This document shows, one piece after another, positions 9,395 to 18,285 of a stretch of DNA of 64,000 nucleotides (position 1 is the stretch's first letter; the number at the start of each line of letters is the position of its first letter). The DNA comes from Phormidesmis priestleyi ULC007. GTDB lineage: Bacteria; Cyanobacteriota; Cyanobacteriia; Leptolyngbyales; Leptolyngbyaceae. The translations under genes were made by a program, and so were the position numbers. Below the pieces are notes generated by a model. That model was not told where the DNA came from. It saw nothing but the letters and a program-made list of their open reading frames with translations, and did not search any database. The DNA is taken from NCBI RefSeq assembly GCF_001895925.1, contig NZ_MPPI01000006.1, forward strand, positions 1-64,000, given 5' to 3'.

Positions 9395-9408
9395 GTAGCG
9401 TTGACTAC
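9395..9408 (+). promoter_or_regulatory. NtcA binding site upstream of cynS
   Basis: GTA-GCGTTGAC-TAC matches the NtcA consensus GTAN8TAC exactly. TAGGAC begins 22 nt further at 9431, one base short of the TAN3T -10 consensus, and the preferred cynS ATG follows at 9464. The arrangement is that of a class II NtcA-activated promoter. Confidence 0.75.
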
Positions 9409-9463
9409 CACTCAGACTCAGCCGTCTTGCTAGGACTAGTGCTGAATGTATCGAACTTATTTC

Positions 9464-9904
9464 ATGACCGTTTCAGCCACCACCGAGAAACTTTTGGCAG
9501 CTAAAAAGTCCAAAGGGTTAAGTTTTGCCGACTTAGAAACGACGATCGGACGCGATGAAGTTTGGATTGCCGCACTATTTTATCAACAGGCAAGCGCTTC
9601 TGAAGATGAAGCCACCAAACTGTTAACCGCTTTAGAACTCAGTCTCGATCTCGTCCCGGCATTGACTGCATTTCCGATTAAGGGATTGGGCCCGATCGTG
9701 CCCACTGACCCTTTAATTTATCGGTTTTACGAAATCATGCAAGTCTATGGAATGCCGATGAAAGAGATCATTCACGAAAAGTTTGGTGACGGCATTATGA
9801 GCGCGATCGACTTCACCTTAGATATTGACAAAATAGAAGACCCAAAGGGCGATCGAGTCCAAGTCACAATGAACGGAAAGTTCTTAGCTTATAAAAAGTG
9901 GTAG
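9464..9904 (+). CDS. cynS: Cyanate hydratase (cyanase)
   Basis: It converts cyanate and bicarbonate to ammonium and CO2, supplying nitrogen and detoxifying cyanate. From ATG 9464 the protein is 146 residues, the family length; ATG 9446 would add six residues and lie very close to the predicted transcription start. The N-terminal helical domain leads into [12 protein letters not shown] and [14 protein letters not shown], which contain the catalytic Arg87, Glu90 and Ser113 (equivalent to E. coli R96, E99 and S122). Unlike many cyanobacterial loci there is no cynABD cyanate transporter beside it. The upstream NtcA box indicates induction under nitrogen limitation. Confidence 0.95.
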   Translation: MTVSATTEKLLAAKKSKGLSFADLETTIGRDEVWIAALFYQQASASEDEATKLLTALELSLDLVPALTAFPIKGLGPIVPTDPLIYRFYEIMQVYGMPMKEIIHEKFGDGIMSAIDFTLDIDKIEDPKGDRVQVTMNGKFLAYKKW

Positions 9905-10004
9905 CGGGCTGATTGGGAAACTAAACGAGGGCAGTTTCGGTTGAGTCTAGCGTAGGATGTGTAGAGCAACCGCGCACCCTACCCGATTTTTTGACTCGAT
10001 CGAT

Positions 10005-10685
10005 ATGCACCCTCACCACTCGCCAGACTGTAACTGTTATGAAGTCGATTCTCAAACTAAGCAAAAGCAGTTATTGATTGCGCTGCTGTTAGTAGGCGGA
10101 TTTGCGATCGTCGAATTAACCGTGGGTCTAAGCATTCACAGTCTGGCATTGCTGGCAGAATCGGGACATCTCGTGTCTGACTGTCTTGCACTCTTACTGG
10201 CACTGCTGGCAACCCGGATCACTCAGTCACCACCAACGTGGGGTTGGCTAGGGGTGAACGAGGTGGCAATTAAAGAAAATCACTCGGTTGAAACGTGGGC
10301 AGCCTTAATCAATGGGCTGGGGCTAGTGGTGGTAGCGCTGCTAATCGCCTGGGAAGCAGTCAGCCGATTGCAGATTGATGCCGTTGAGATTGCCAGCAAA
10401 CCGATGCTGATCACAGCGATCGTCGGTCTAGTCGTTAATGGCATCAATATCTCTCTGCTGCATCAAGGCAGTGACCATGACCTCAATTTGCGAGGTGCTT
10501 TTTTGCATGTGGTGGCAGATGCTTTGGGCGCGATCGGGGTAATTGTGGCAGCGATCGCGATCACGATCTGGCACTGGTCTTGGGCAGACGGAGCCATCAG
10601 TTTAGTGATTTCAGGGCTGATTATTGTCTCTGCAATTCCATTAATTAATCAAAGCTGGAAGACATTGCAGGCGATCGCGCCGTAA
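10005..10685 (+). CDS. Cation diffusion facilitator (CDF) metal efflux protein
   Basis: An integral membrane antiporter of ~226 residues from ATG 10005 (MHPHHSPDC, an N-terminal His/Cys metal-binding stretch). The metal-site motifs SGHLVSD in helix 2 and HVVADALG in helix 5 have the HxxxD spacing of CDF proteins exporting Zn, Co or Cd. Six hydrophobic segments are visible. The usual C-terminal cytoplasmic dimer domain is absent, since the frame ends soon after helix 6, so this is a short-form CDF. The metal cannot be named from sequence alone. Confidence 0.8.
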   Translation: MHPHHSPDCNCYEVDSQTKQKQLLIALLLVGGFAIVELTVGLSIHSLALLAESGHLVSDCLALLLALLATRITQSPPTWGWLGVNEVAIKENHSVETWAALINGLGLVVVALLIAWEAVSRLQIDAVEIASKPMLITAIVGLVVNGINISLLHQGSDHDLNLRGAFLHVVADALGAIGVIVAAIAITIWHWSWADGAISLVISGLIIVSAIPLINQSWKTLQAIAP

Positions 10686-10827
10686 TTATCGGATATTCAT
10701 CTTAATCACACTGCCTTGAATGGCTTGTAGAAACCTGATCAATAACGTCTCTTATTTTGCATAAAGCAACTGAGCGATCGTTAAGGTTGAAAAGTCTGAT
10801 CATGTTATTGGTGATGGAACTAAGACA

Positions 10828-11481
10828 TCACTGATGACTGGCTGTTAATGCCAATTTAATCTGCTGTTGAGCAAATCGAACCCGCGCCCGAATCGTCAAA
10901 CTCTCATCAGTTTCAGCAAGACTGTCAAGCTTTGTCTGAATTTGAGCAAGCCAATCGGGTTGAATTTTTGAGACTGAGATCGCGAGAGACTGCAAACTCA
11001 AAACAGCCGCATAGCGAACAATCCACTCATGGTCTTGAGACACGTTCAGCAACGCTTTCAGCACTTGAGATTGAGCAAACTGGAGTCGGTTTGGCTCTAG
11101 CTGCTGCCAGTGAATGCTGCCCAACCCTTTTGTCGCGGCACGACGCACACTCATCGCAAAATCGTTTTGTGCCGCAGAGAGCAAGATATCTAAGCCGCGC
11201 GGGTCACCGATTCCCGCTAGGGCACGAACTGCCCACGCTCTCGCACCATAGTTGTAGCTGTCTAGCTGTTCTAAAAGCGGCAGTACAGAGGCTTCTCCCA
11301 GACCGATCAGCCCATCCACCGCAGCAACGGCGGCTCCAGGATTGTTATAGCCAAGGGCAGCGATTAAGGCAGGAATGGCGGCTTTGGTTTGGGCGATCGC
11401 CAATGCTTGCACCGCCTCTAACAAATGAGTCGAAGAGTCTGCTTCATCAACTGCACGAATTAGGGTTTGAATGTCAGTCAC
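10828..11481 (-). CDS. cpcF: Phycocyanin alpha-subunit phycocyanobilin lyase, CpcF subunit
   Basis: With CpcE it forms the E/F-type heterodimer that attaches phycocyanobilin to Cys84 of CpcA. The 217-residue protein is made of HEAT/PBS-lyase repeats (AIPALIAALGYNNPGAAVAAVDGLIGLGE, YGARAWAVRALAGIGDPRG, VRRAATKGLGSI). It starts 33 bases after cpcE on the same strand. Length and repeat pattern fit CpcF. PecF is an alternative, but I see no NHCQGN-like isomerase motif. The pair stands alone rather than behind cpcBAC rod genes. Confidence 0.82.
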   Translation of the reverse strand: MTDIQTLIRAVDEADSSTHLLEAVQALAIAQTKAAIPALIAALGYNNPGAAVAAVDGLIGLGEASVLPLLEQLDSYNYGARAWAVRALAGIGDPRGLDILLSAAQNDFAMSVRRAATKGLGSIHWQQLEPNRLQFAQSQVLKALLNVSQDHEWIVRYAAVLSLQSLAISVSKIQPDWLAQIQTKLDSLAETDESLTIRARVRFAQQQIKLALTASHQ

Positions 11482-11514
11482 GAGATTTTAAGAGAAGAGT
11501 CAATAAGCCTCATA

Positions 11515-12330
11515 TTAAAGCAATGAGTCCATCAAGGTCATGACTTTGATAGCTCCATCCGACAAATCAGGCAGATTAGTTTCACCGACTTGGCGTTCGA
11601 GTAATCCTTTGAGGGCGATCAGCTTGAGACTATTCTCAGCTAACGTCTCAGCGATCGCGTCCGCAGCCGGGAGATAGCCAATCGCCCCCAAGTCTGCCAG
11701 CGCCGATCGCCGTAGCTGTAAATCTGCACCCTTCAACGCTTGAATTAACCGATCACCATATTGCCGATCGTCGGTGAGTTGATAGAGCGCACGGGCTGCC
11801 GAATATTGCACTCGATTAACCGGGTGATCTAAAAAGGATTTTGCGTCAGGAATTGCCTCGATCGCGCCCAGCGTTCCCAATGCTTCTAAAATCGCTTCGT
11901 AGGGCTGTGGCAAGTCAAGCTTGACCGGAGAGGGTTCGGTGCCTGCAATCTCATTTCTAAGGAGCTGAATCAGAACCGGAACGCAGGTGCGATCGTCTAA
12001 CATCTCTAGCGATTGTGCCGCCGCTTCTCTGACATAAAAATCTGCACACGACAAACTCGTAATCAAAGCCGGAACAGCGCGACGATCGCCCAGCTTGCCT
12101 AACGCTCTCGCTGCATTTCGCCGTAAAGGGTAACCACCCGCTTCTGTGCGATCGGCTTCATCTTCTAAAGCCTCGATCAATCGTTCGACAACCCCAGGCT
12201 GGTTGACGCGAAACTTGCCTAACCACCAAGCAGCATAAACGCGTAAGCCCAAATCGAGCGATCGCAGGTTCTCGATCGCTTGCGCTGGGGTCAGTTGTTC
12301 ACCATTAAAATTGTCAAAGCTATCAGACAT
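11515..12330 (-). CDS. cpcE: Phycocyanin alpha-subunit phycocyanobilin lyase, CpcE subunit
   Basis: A 271-residue HEAT-repeat protein with the conserved CpcE opening AIENLRSLDLGLRVYAAWWL, followed by GGYPLRRNAARALGKLGD, DFYVREAAAQSLEML, QPYEAILEALGTLGA, HPVNRVQYSAARALYQLTDD and LRRSALADLGAIGYLPAA. These blocks are nearly diagnostic for CpcE. It is the first gene of a two-gene cpcE-cpcF unit. The region before it also holds the divergent DoxX promoter. Length is within the normal 270-280 range. Confidence 0.9.
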   Translation of the reverse strand: MSDSFDNFNGEQLTPAQAIENLRSLDLGLRVYAAWWLGKFRVNQPGVVERLIEALEDEADRTEAGGYPLRRNAARALGKLGDRRAVPALITSLSCADFYVREAAAQSLEMLDDRTCVPVLIQLLRNEIAGTEPSPVKLDLPQPYEAILEALGTLGAIEAIPDAKSFLDHPVNRVQYSAARALYQLTDDRQYGDRLIQALKGADLQLRRSALADLGAIGYLPAADAIAETLAENSLKLIALKGLLERQVGETNLPDLSDGAIKVMTLMDSLL

Positions 12331-12488
12331 GAGACGAGGGAAAAAAGAGATTCTGATGGCTTCCAGTTTAGCGCTTGACCATAAATTAATGAAGTCATAA
12401 GAGCAGGAAACATAACGTAACCCTTGTTCATATATATTAATAACTTATGTTAAGATTATTAATATATTCTCTGTAACAGGCATTGATT

Positions 12489-13034
12489 ATGTCGATTACT
12501 CCTCTCTTAACCAAGCTCCTGAAACCTAGTGTCAGTTCTGGCTTTTGGACTCAGACCACTTGGGCTATCTTGCGAACTGTTGCTGGCATTATGATGATCC
12601 ATAACGGGTTAGACAAGCTAGGTGACATTCAAAGCTTTTCTCAAGCCTACGTCGAGGTGATTGGCTTACCGTTTCCGATCGTCTTTAGCTATCTAGCAGC
12701 CTTTACCGAGTTACTTGGAGCGCCTCTACTAGCAATTGGGTTGCTGACTCGTCCCGCAGCGTTTGGACTGTTTAGCACAATGTGTGTTGCGATCTATCAT
12801 CACATTCTCGTTGCTGGGCTAAATCTTCCCTATTTAGAACTGTCTGCGGTTTATGCAGCTTGCTTCTTATTGTTTGCTGTCAATGGGGCGGGTTTGTTTT
12901 CTACAGATGCCTTGCTGGTTAATTGGTTAGATGTTAATGTGCTGTCTCTGCAAGCAAAGCAAGTCATGGGTTTAGAGAAAGCTTATCAGGCTTCAAATTC
13001 ACAGAAGGAATCTATCACTTCTGCGGCTGATTAG
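12489..13034 (+). CDS. DoxX family membrane protein
   Basis: About 181 residues with four hydrophobic segments. TTWAILRTVAGIMMIHNGLDKLG is the typical first DoxX helix, and AAFTELLGAPLLAIGLLTRPAA the typical second. DoxX-like proteins are small inner-membrane proteins linked to redox or quinone metabolism in some bacteria, with no firm function here. ATG 12489 is preferred over a TTG six bases upstream. The 5' region is AT-rich and a bidirectional terminator follows at 13213-13246. Confidence 0.8.
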   Translation: MSITPLLTKLLKPSVSSGFWTQTTWAILRTVAGIMMIHNGLDKLGDIQSFSQAYVEVIGLPFPIVFSYLAAFTELLGAPLLAIGLLTRPAAFGLFSTMCVAIYHHILVAGLNLPYLELSAVYAACFLLFAVNGAGLFSTDALLVNWLDVNVLSLQAKQVMGLEKAYQASNSQKESITSAAD

Positions 13035-13064
13035 CATTTTGTCATCATAGGCTCTAACAATAGA

Positions 13065-13196
13065 CCTCCTGCACGAATCCGGGAATGCCCCCTAAATTTC
13101 CCAGAATTTATGTTCAAAGTCCCCCAATTTTGGGGGATTTAGGGGGCAGCCCGGATTTTCAACCGTAGCAAAAAGCTTCATCGAATTCACGTTAAC
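13065..13196. repeat. Palindromic MITE family, copy C (left end decayed)
   Basis: The right end AGCTTCATCGAATTCACGTTAAC matches the inverted left end of copy B, and the core again has CCCCCTAAAT and a GGGGGATTTAGGGGGC arm. The left terminal repeat is not recognisable, so this copy is decayed. Confidence 0.6.
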
Positions 13197-13212
13197 AATT
13201 AGTGAATCGCGT

Positions 13213-13246
13213 AAAAAAGCCCCAGAAGAAATTCTGAGGCTTTTTT
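13213..13246 (+). terminator. Rho-independent terminator after doxX
   Basis: AAAAAAGCCCCAGAA pairs with TTCTGAGGCTTTTTT around a GAAA loop. It ends in six T residues on the plus strand and also has an A-run upstream, so it could work in both directions. Confidence 0.8.
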
Positions 13247-13440
13247 GGGGATGATTTTGGATACTCCTAACTCAACTTAAGGATGAGCGTCGAATTATAT
13301 TAGCGATCGCAGTTCAACTCGCCCAAAATGCAAGTGGCACTTGCAGGCAAACTCCGAAATTGATAGCATAGATACAATCAGTGCTTACCTGGTTTTACAG
13401 CTACGCTCTGTGAGATAAAAATCGAGTCTTTGGAATTTTA

Positions 13441-14298
13441 ATGAACTCAAAATCTCTTGTGACTGCTCTCCCTAAGAGCAGTGAGCCGCTTGCGCTTGAT
13501 TGGACGACAGTGGCTTTTTTGGCGGTGATGCACGGGCTGGCGCTTCTGGCTCCCTGGTTTTTCTCCTGGTCTGCTTTGGGTGTGGCTCTCTTCCTGCACT
13601 GGTTGTTTGGAGGAATTGGCATTTGTTTAGGATATCACCGACTGCTGAGTCATCGCAGTTTTCAAGTGCCTAAGTGGTTAGAGTATACGATCGCCACCTT
13701 GGGCGCTTTGTCGATTCAAGGCAGCCCGCTGGCTTGGGTGGGTGGGCATCGTCAGCATCACGCTCACACCGAAGACATCGATAAAGACCCTTATTCAGCA
13801 CGACGCGGCTTTTGGTGGAGTCATATGCTGTGGTTAATCTATCGTCGCCCAGAATTTTTTGACCGTGAATCCTATTCTAAGAATGCTCCTGACTTAGCAA
13901 AACAACCCTTTTATCGCTGGCTCGATCGCTACTTTTTAGTCTTGCAAGTTCCGCTTGCCATTTTGCTATATGGGTTAGGCGGCTGGTCGTTTGTGCTCTA
14001 TGGAATTGTGGTGCGATCGGTCTTATTGTGGCATTCGACCTGGCTGGTTAACTCGGCAGCTCATGCTTGGGGCTATCGCACTTTTGACGTGGATGATGGC
14101 TCTCGAAATCTCTGGTGGGTTTCGCTTTTAACCTATGGCGAGGGCTGGCACAACAACCACCACGCCTATCCGCATGTGGCGAAATCAGGTTGGCGCTGGT
14201 GGGAAATTGACACAACCTGGTGGGCGATTCAAGTTCTAAAAGGGTTAGGGTTAGCGAAAAAGATCGTCAGGAATCCCATGCTTGATAAAAGCATCTGA
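13441..14298 (+). CDS. desC: Membrane fatty acyl desaturase, delta-9 type (DesC-like)
   Basis: It introduces a first double bond into acyl chains of membrane lipids, setting membrane fluidity. The 285-residue protein has the three histidine boxes of membrane di-iron desaturases: HRLLSH (66-71), HRQHH (103-107) and HNNHH near residue 240. It has two pairs of hydrophobic segments. The W-rich C-terminal region (GWRWWEIDTTWWAI) is typical of cyanobacterial DesC. DesC1/DesC2 subtype cannot be decided without alignment. Confidence 0.88.
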   Translation: MNSKSLVTALPKSSEPLALDWTTVAFLAVMHGLALLAPWFFSWSALGVALFLHWLFGGIGICLGYHRLLSHRSFQVPKWLEYTIATLGALSIQGSPLAWVGGHRQHHAHTEDIDKDPYSARRGFWWSHMLWLIYRRPEFFDRESYSKNAPDLAKQPFYRWLDRYFLVLQVPLAILLYGLGGWSFVLYGIVVRSVLLWHSTWLVNSAAHAWGYRTFDVDDGSRNLWWVSLLTYGEGWHNNHHAYPHVAKSGWRWWEIDTTWWAIQVLKGLGLAKKIVRNPMLDKSI

Positions 14299-14324
14299 GA
14301 ATCGCTAAAGGACAAGTTCGCCAA

Positions 14325-14810
14325 CTAATTTCCTTGGACAACCAGTCGATAGTTTTGGCGAACTCCTGGCTCGATCGAGCCAACCCACACTTGATAGGTG
14401 CCCGCTTGCCAATCGCCATCTTCTAAGATCGCGCCTTTGTTTGAAGCGTTAGAGTTATCGCCACAGCGAACTGAGTTATCAGACCCTTTAATCACGATCG
14501 TGGTTTCTTTATCGCCACTGTTGACTTTTAGCCTCAGCTTTGAGAAAGGCTTTTGCAAAACGAGCAGATGATCGGGTTTGGGGTCAGCAAAGCCTAGACA
14601 TTTTTTGTCGTGGCGATCGCTGTTGCTGACGATGGCAGGCAGCGAAGTCGAGCCTCCAGTCGCGCCGTTTAAACTCCCAGAAGCATTGTTAGAACCTAAA
14701 GTAAGCGTGCCAAAATTGGCAGGCTGCGCTAAAACGGGAACTGCGCTGAAGAGGGTAAAAGTTAGGAGTAAATGGTTCCAACTTAATTGACGCTTTCGCT
14801 GAATTAACAT
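14325..14810 (-). CDS. Secreted protein of unknown function
   Basis: About 161 residues from ATG 14810. The start MLIQRKRQLSW, a hydrophobic core LLLTFTLFSAVPVLAQPA and an AQPA cleavage-like site form a signal peptide. The mature part is Gly/Ser/Asn-rich at first, then contains KPDHLLVLQKPFSKLRLKV and a terminal GTYQVWVGSIEPGVRQNYRL, resembling a small beta-sandwich of the kind in other cyanobacterial periplasmic proteins. Two Cys residues (KCLGF, RCGDN) could pair. No function can be assigned. Confidence 0.65.
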   Translation of the reverse strand: MLIQRKRQLSWNHLLLTFTLFSAVPVLAQPANFGTLTLGSNNASGSLNGATGGSTSLPAIVSNSDRHDKKCLGFADPKPDHLLVLQKPFSKLRLKVNSGDKETTIVIKGSDNSVRCGDNSNASNKGAILEDGDWQAGTYQVWVGSIEPGVRQNYRLVVQGN

Positions 14811-15029
14811 CTCAACATTCTCACTCATAAAAACTAAAAAATTTAGACTTTAGAAAAAACTCAGGCTTGGAGCAATTCTTATTGAATGAAGCATATCAGT
14901 TGAAGATATCGTGATGTCTCAAGATGATTCTGATGGACAGAAACCCTCCATATCTCTCACAGTTTTAGTATCAAATAACACCTTAAAATACCTGAGTTCG
15001 ATAGAAGTGGTTCACTCTGATTATCAATT

Positions 15030-15078
15030 TGGGAAGCCGCTGAGAACGAAGCGAAAAAACTCGTCGAACTCACGTTAA
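15030..15078. repeat. Palindromic MITE family, copy D (right-end fragment)
   Basis: Only the right half is present (GAACGAAGCGAAAAAAC and TCGTCGAACTCACGTTAAAA), matching the right ends of copies A and B. It is the only structured element seen in the 440-base gap between the secreted protein and the small membrane protein. Confidence 0.6.
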
Positions 15079-15269
15079 AAATAGAAGATTCTGCCGTAAC
15101 AAATATTTAAAGATTAGGGATGAAAATAAGCATAGACGCGGCTTGAGATCACACTCACTACAATTTGCAGAAGATAGATTGAAATCTCGGTTGGCTACAA
15201 TCCAGCCGATTTAGCAAAGCGAGAACCTATGACGATCGTCTAACAACATTCCACTGTAAAGGAGCATTT

Positions 15270-15428
15270 ATGCCGTTACTAGGTTTAAGTTTGGTGTTGA
15301 TCGTCGGGTTGTTTTTCACCCAAATCTTGCTGATATTTCCTTTAGAGTTGATTTCAGTGCTCAAAGTTCCCCTTTGGCTGATGGCGTTGAGTCTATTTCT
15401 CCTGTTCGCCTGGTTTCTAGGCGATTAG
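15270..15428 (+). CDS. 52-residue hydrophobic membrane protein
   Basis: ATG 15270 is preceded by AAAGGAGC at a good ribosome-binding distance. The product (MPLLGLSLVLIVGLFFTQ..., ending LFLLFAWFLGD) has two predicted transmembrane helices separated by a short ISVLKVP turn and almost no soluble part. It was not on the longer-gene list but has a convincing start and no competing frame. Small two-helix proteins are common in cyanobacteria; I do not recognise a named family. Confidence 0.6.
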   Translation: MPLLGLSLVLIVGLFFTQILLIFPLELISVLKVPLWLMALSLFLLFAWFLGD

Positions 15429-15597
15429 CTGTACTCCAGTCAACCTGCTTTAAATCCAGTAAAGATGCGGCAGATCAGATCGAAAACCTGGTAGCGCTTC
15501 ACATCTGTTTCTCTGACTTGTAGGGACGTTACACGTAACGCTTCCACAGAAGTAAATCACATATCTGAAATATTATCCGTAATTACCCTGATCGAGA

Positions 15598-16071
15598 ATG
15601 GATTGCGTGAAGATTGAGAGAGGTGTAGTGGCTGGCATGGATGACTATTTCAGCAAGCCGATATCAAAAGAAAAATTGAAGGATAAATTAACCGATTGGA
15701 GTGAGGGTTTGGAAAGCGATCTGATCAAACGAAACCGGGTAAATCTGGCGATCGACTGGGAGCATTTGCATCAAATCTCAGACGGCAGTGAAGAGTTTGA
15801 GCAAGAACTACTGCAAATCTTTGTCGAAGACACTCGCAATCACTTGAAAGAAGCACAAGCGGCTCTGCTCAAGGGAGATTACGATGCGGTCTCGCGGGCA
15901 GCCCATCATTTTAAAGGGGCAAGTGCAAATGTCGGACTAACAGAGATGCAGACGATCGCGGGCAAGTTAGAAACCGATGCTCACGCCCAGCAATTATCAG
16001 AAGCTGCGGAGATGCTGGCTGAGTTGGCAGACTTGCTCCAAGGGGTGCAAGCGTTCTTAAATCAAGTCTGA
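15598..16071 (+). pseudogene. C-terminal remnant of a hybrid sensor kinase (REC end + Hpt domain)
   Basis: The frame begins with GVVAGMDDYFSKPISKEKL, the last helix and strand of a response-regulator receiver domain, then a linker and a full Hpt domain with AAHHFKGASANVG, whose His is the phosphoacceptor. Receiver-Hpt tails end many hybrid histidine kinases. The kinase core and most of the receiver, including its phospho-accepting Asp, are absent upstream. Either a deletion left a remnant or the Hpt domain is expressed alone; a remnant is more likely because a truncated receiver strand leads it. Confidence 0.6.
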
Positions 16072-16387
16072 CTCAGTAATTTAACGAATGATTGTAATCG
16101 TTGGATACTAGGCTGACGATCGAAAGATTTTCCGGATTGTGAATTAAAAGTAGCGAAAGTAACAGAGGAATGGAGGGGATCTAGGGAAACTAAAGCGCGG
16201 TTTTCGTCTCGGTTGGTTCGCTGTTTGCGGTTGACCTGGACGCATACTCAGCAGAATAAATCAAGGTAGATTTTCATTGGATTGATCGCTTAAGATAGCC
16301 TTACAAGTTTTGGGGTTTTGATCTCCGCAAACCAGAAAATCCGGGGATCGCAGCCGCCGCAGACGTGCAGAATTGAAGACACAAAAT

Positions 16388-16412
16388 GGAGCCTGTTCAG
16401 GCTGGCTCCTTT
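16388..16412 (+). terminator. Terminator-like hairpin in the leader region of mrdA
   Basis: GGAGCC at 16388-16393 and GGCTCC at 16404-16409 form a stem followed by TTTCGCTT. An alternative nested palindrome AGCCTGTTCAGGCT overlaps it. It lies in the 390-base gap before the PBP2 gene, within a stretch that also has small GC-rich stems (16340-16380). It may end a short leader or unrecognised small RNA. Nothing else is identified in this gap. Confidence 0.35.
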
Positions 16413-16463
16413 CGCTTGTGGACGTAATCGATCTCTGATTTCAAGTTAAGAAACTGGGTTAAT

Positions 16464-18245
16464 ATGGCTAGCGGATTTTCGTTTGTATCTACCTCCTCGC
16501 GTGTAAACCAAACCCGATCGCGACGTTCTCACCGCTCCGTATTTTTATTTATGGTAGCGACCACTTTAATTAGTGGGTGCATGTTTCGGTTAGCACAGTT
16601 GCAGATTGTGCAGGGTCATCACAATCGCCAGCTTGCCGATCAAAACCGCATTCGTCCCTTGGTGATTGTGGCAGACCGTGGCAACATTCTCGATCGCAAA
16701 GGCGTTCCGCTCGCGGCTAACCAGTTGTCTCGATCGATCTATCTCTATCCCCGTGAGCAGTCGATGCAGCAATGGCAAGAAACCGCCGTTCGTCTCAGCA
16801 AAATTCTCGACATCCCTGCCGAAGATATTCTTAAAAAGCTCAAGCAAGTTGGGTATCGATCGGCAATCCCGGCTCGTGTCTATCGCAATTTGACCCCTCA
16901 ACAGTTTGTGGCGCTTGCTGAGGTTGGGCAGATCCCTGGGTTAGAAATTCAGGCAGAGTCTAGCCGTCACTACCCAAACGGCAACATTGCGGCTCACATT
17001 TTGGGCTATATCGGCGAAGCCACTGCCGACGATCTCAGAGCCAACCCCGACTTTCCGATGGGGATGCTGCTAGGACAGATGGGAATCGAGCGCATCGCTG
17101 ACCCTAGTTTGCGCGGCAAGTGGGGCAGTCACCTGCTCGAAGTCGATTCGGTTGGGAAAGAATTGAGAATGTTGGGCGAACAAAAGCCCGTATCGGGTTC
17201 TGATTTACGGCTCACGATCGATCTCAAACTTCAGCAAGCGGCAGAAAAGGCATTAAACAATCAGCGAGGTGCAGTGGTCGCGCTAGATGTCAAAACGGGA
17301 GCCGTTTTGGTGATGGCAAGCGGCCCTACCTTTGACCCCAATCTGTTTACTCGCAAAATCTCAACTCAAGAGTGGAAAGACCTTCAAGGGCAAGATCATC
17401 CTTTCCTAAATCGGAGTTTGCAGGGCTATCCACCGGGCAGCACCTTTAAGATCGTCACTACTTCGGCAGGCATTCAGTCGGGCAAGTTTTCTTCAACTTC
17501 TACGCTGCCAACGTTTGGAGCGATTAACATCGGTGGCACCTTGTTTCACGAACACGGAGGCAGTGGTTATGGCACGATCGGGTTCCGTGACGCACTCGCT
17601 TTTAGCAGTAACACGTTCTTTTACCAAGTTGGGATGGCAGTTGGCCCCGATGAGATCTCAAAATGGGGACACCGATTAGGCATCGGCGAAACCTCCTCAA
17701 TGGGTCTAGAAGGGGGAAGTCATGGAGTGATCCCTACGCCTGAGCAAAAGCAGAAACTTTATGGCGAACCCTGGTATGGCGGCGACACGGTGAGTATGGC
17801 GATCGGGCAAGGCGTGGTTCAGGTGACTCCGCTCGAACTAGCGGTGATGGTGTCTGCGATCGCCAATGGTGGTTATCGGGTCAAACCGCATCTGATGTCC
17901 GACCAAACCAACACTCCAGCCGCGCAGCGAGAAGCAACCGGGTTAAACCCAGACACGATCGAGGTGATTCGGGCTGGGCTGGCTGCGGTGGTCAAAGAAG
18001 GCACTGCCCGTCGATTGAGCGATGGCTCGATTCCGCCCACGGCTGGCAAGACAGGAACGGCTGAAGTGATTGGGCAGCGAGACAATGCGCTTTATGTGGG
18101 TTACGGCCCGCTCAATGATCCCCAGATCGCGGTGGCGGTTGTCGTTGAAAATGGTGGATTTGGAGCCGAGTCTGCGGTGCCGATCGCGCACGAGATCTAT
18201 AAAGCCTACTTTGGAACTCCCAAATCTGCGCCCCCGATTAAGTGA
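16464..18245 (+). CDS. mrdA: Penicillin-binding protein 2 (peptidoglycan transpeptidase)
   Basis: A class B PBP that cross-links peptidoglycan for cell elongation. The 593-residue protein has a single N-terminal anchor (VFLFMVATTLISGCMFRLAQL), a PBP dimer domain with IADRGNILDR-type signature (residues 69-79), and a transpeptidase domain with the nucleophile motif STFK (Ser326, Lys329), SSN (381-383) and KTG (529-531). Its size fits the MrdA/PBP2 family. FtsI (PBP3) is less likely given the GMEGLEGG/YGEPWYGGD region typical of PBP2. ATG 16464 opens a basic cytoplasmic tail. Confidence 0.92.
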   Translation: MASGFSFVSTSSRVNQTRSRRSHRSVFLFMVATTLISGCMFRLAQLQIVQGHHNRQLADQNRIRPLVIVADRGNILDRKGVPLAANQLSRSIYLYPREQSMQQWQETAVRLSKILDIPAEDILKKLKQVGYRSAIPARVYRNLTPQQFVALAEVGQIPGLEIQAESSRHYPNGNIAAHILGYIGEATADDLRANPDFPMGMLLGQMGIERIADPSLRGKWGSHLLEVDSVGKELRMLGEQKPVSGSDLRLTIDLKLQQAAEKALNNQRGAVVALDVKTGAVLVMASGPTFDPNLFTRKISTQEWKDLQGQDHPFLNRSLQGYPPGSTFKIVTTSAGIQSGKFSSTSTLPTFGAINIGGTLFHEHGGSGYGTIGFRDALAFSSNTFFYQVGMAVGPDEISKWGHRLGIGETSSMGLEGGSHGVIPTPEQKQKLYGEPWYGGDTVSMAIGQGVVQVTPLELAVMVSAIANGGYRVKPHLMSDQTNTPAAQREATGLNPDTIEVIRAGLAAVVKEGTARRLSDGSIPPTAGKTGTAEVIGQRDNALYVGYGPLNDPQIAVAVVVENGGFGAESAVPIAHEIYKAYFGTPKSAPPIK

Positions 18246-18285
18246 ACTTTCGTTTAGATTAGAGGCTGTGCAGTGCTAAGTGGCG

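Noticed and set aside
9911-9945. GGGAAACTAAA motif also at 16184, considered as Yfr2-like small RNAs
   Set aside because: An 11-base match is expected by chance at this scale, and the conserved GGAAACA loop was not found.
10932-11543. 203-residue frame antisense to cpcF
   Set aside because: It lies opposite clear HEAT repeats and has shadow-like composition.
16264-16440. Possible 6S or tmRNA gene before mrdA
   Set aside because: Small stems are present but no diagnostic sequence of either RNA could be found.
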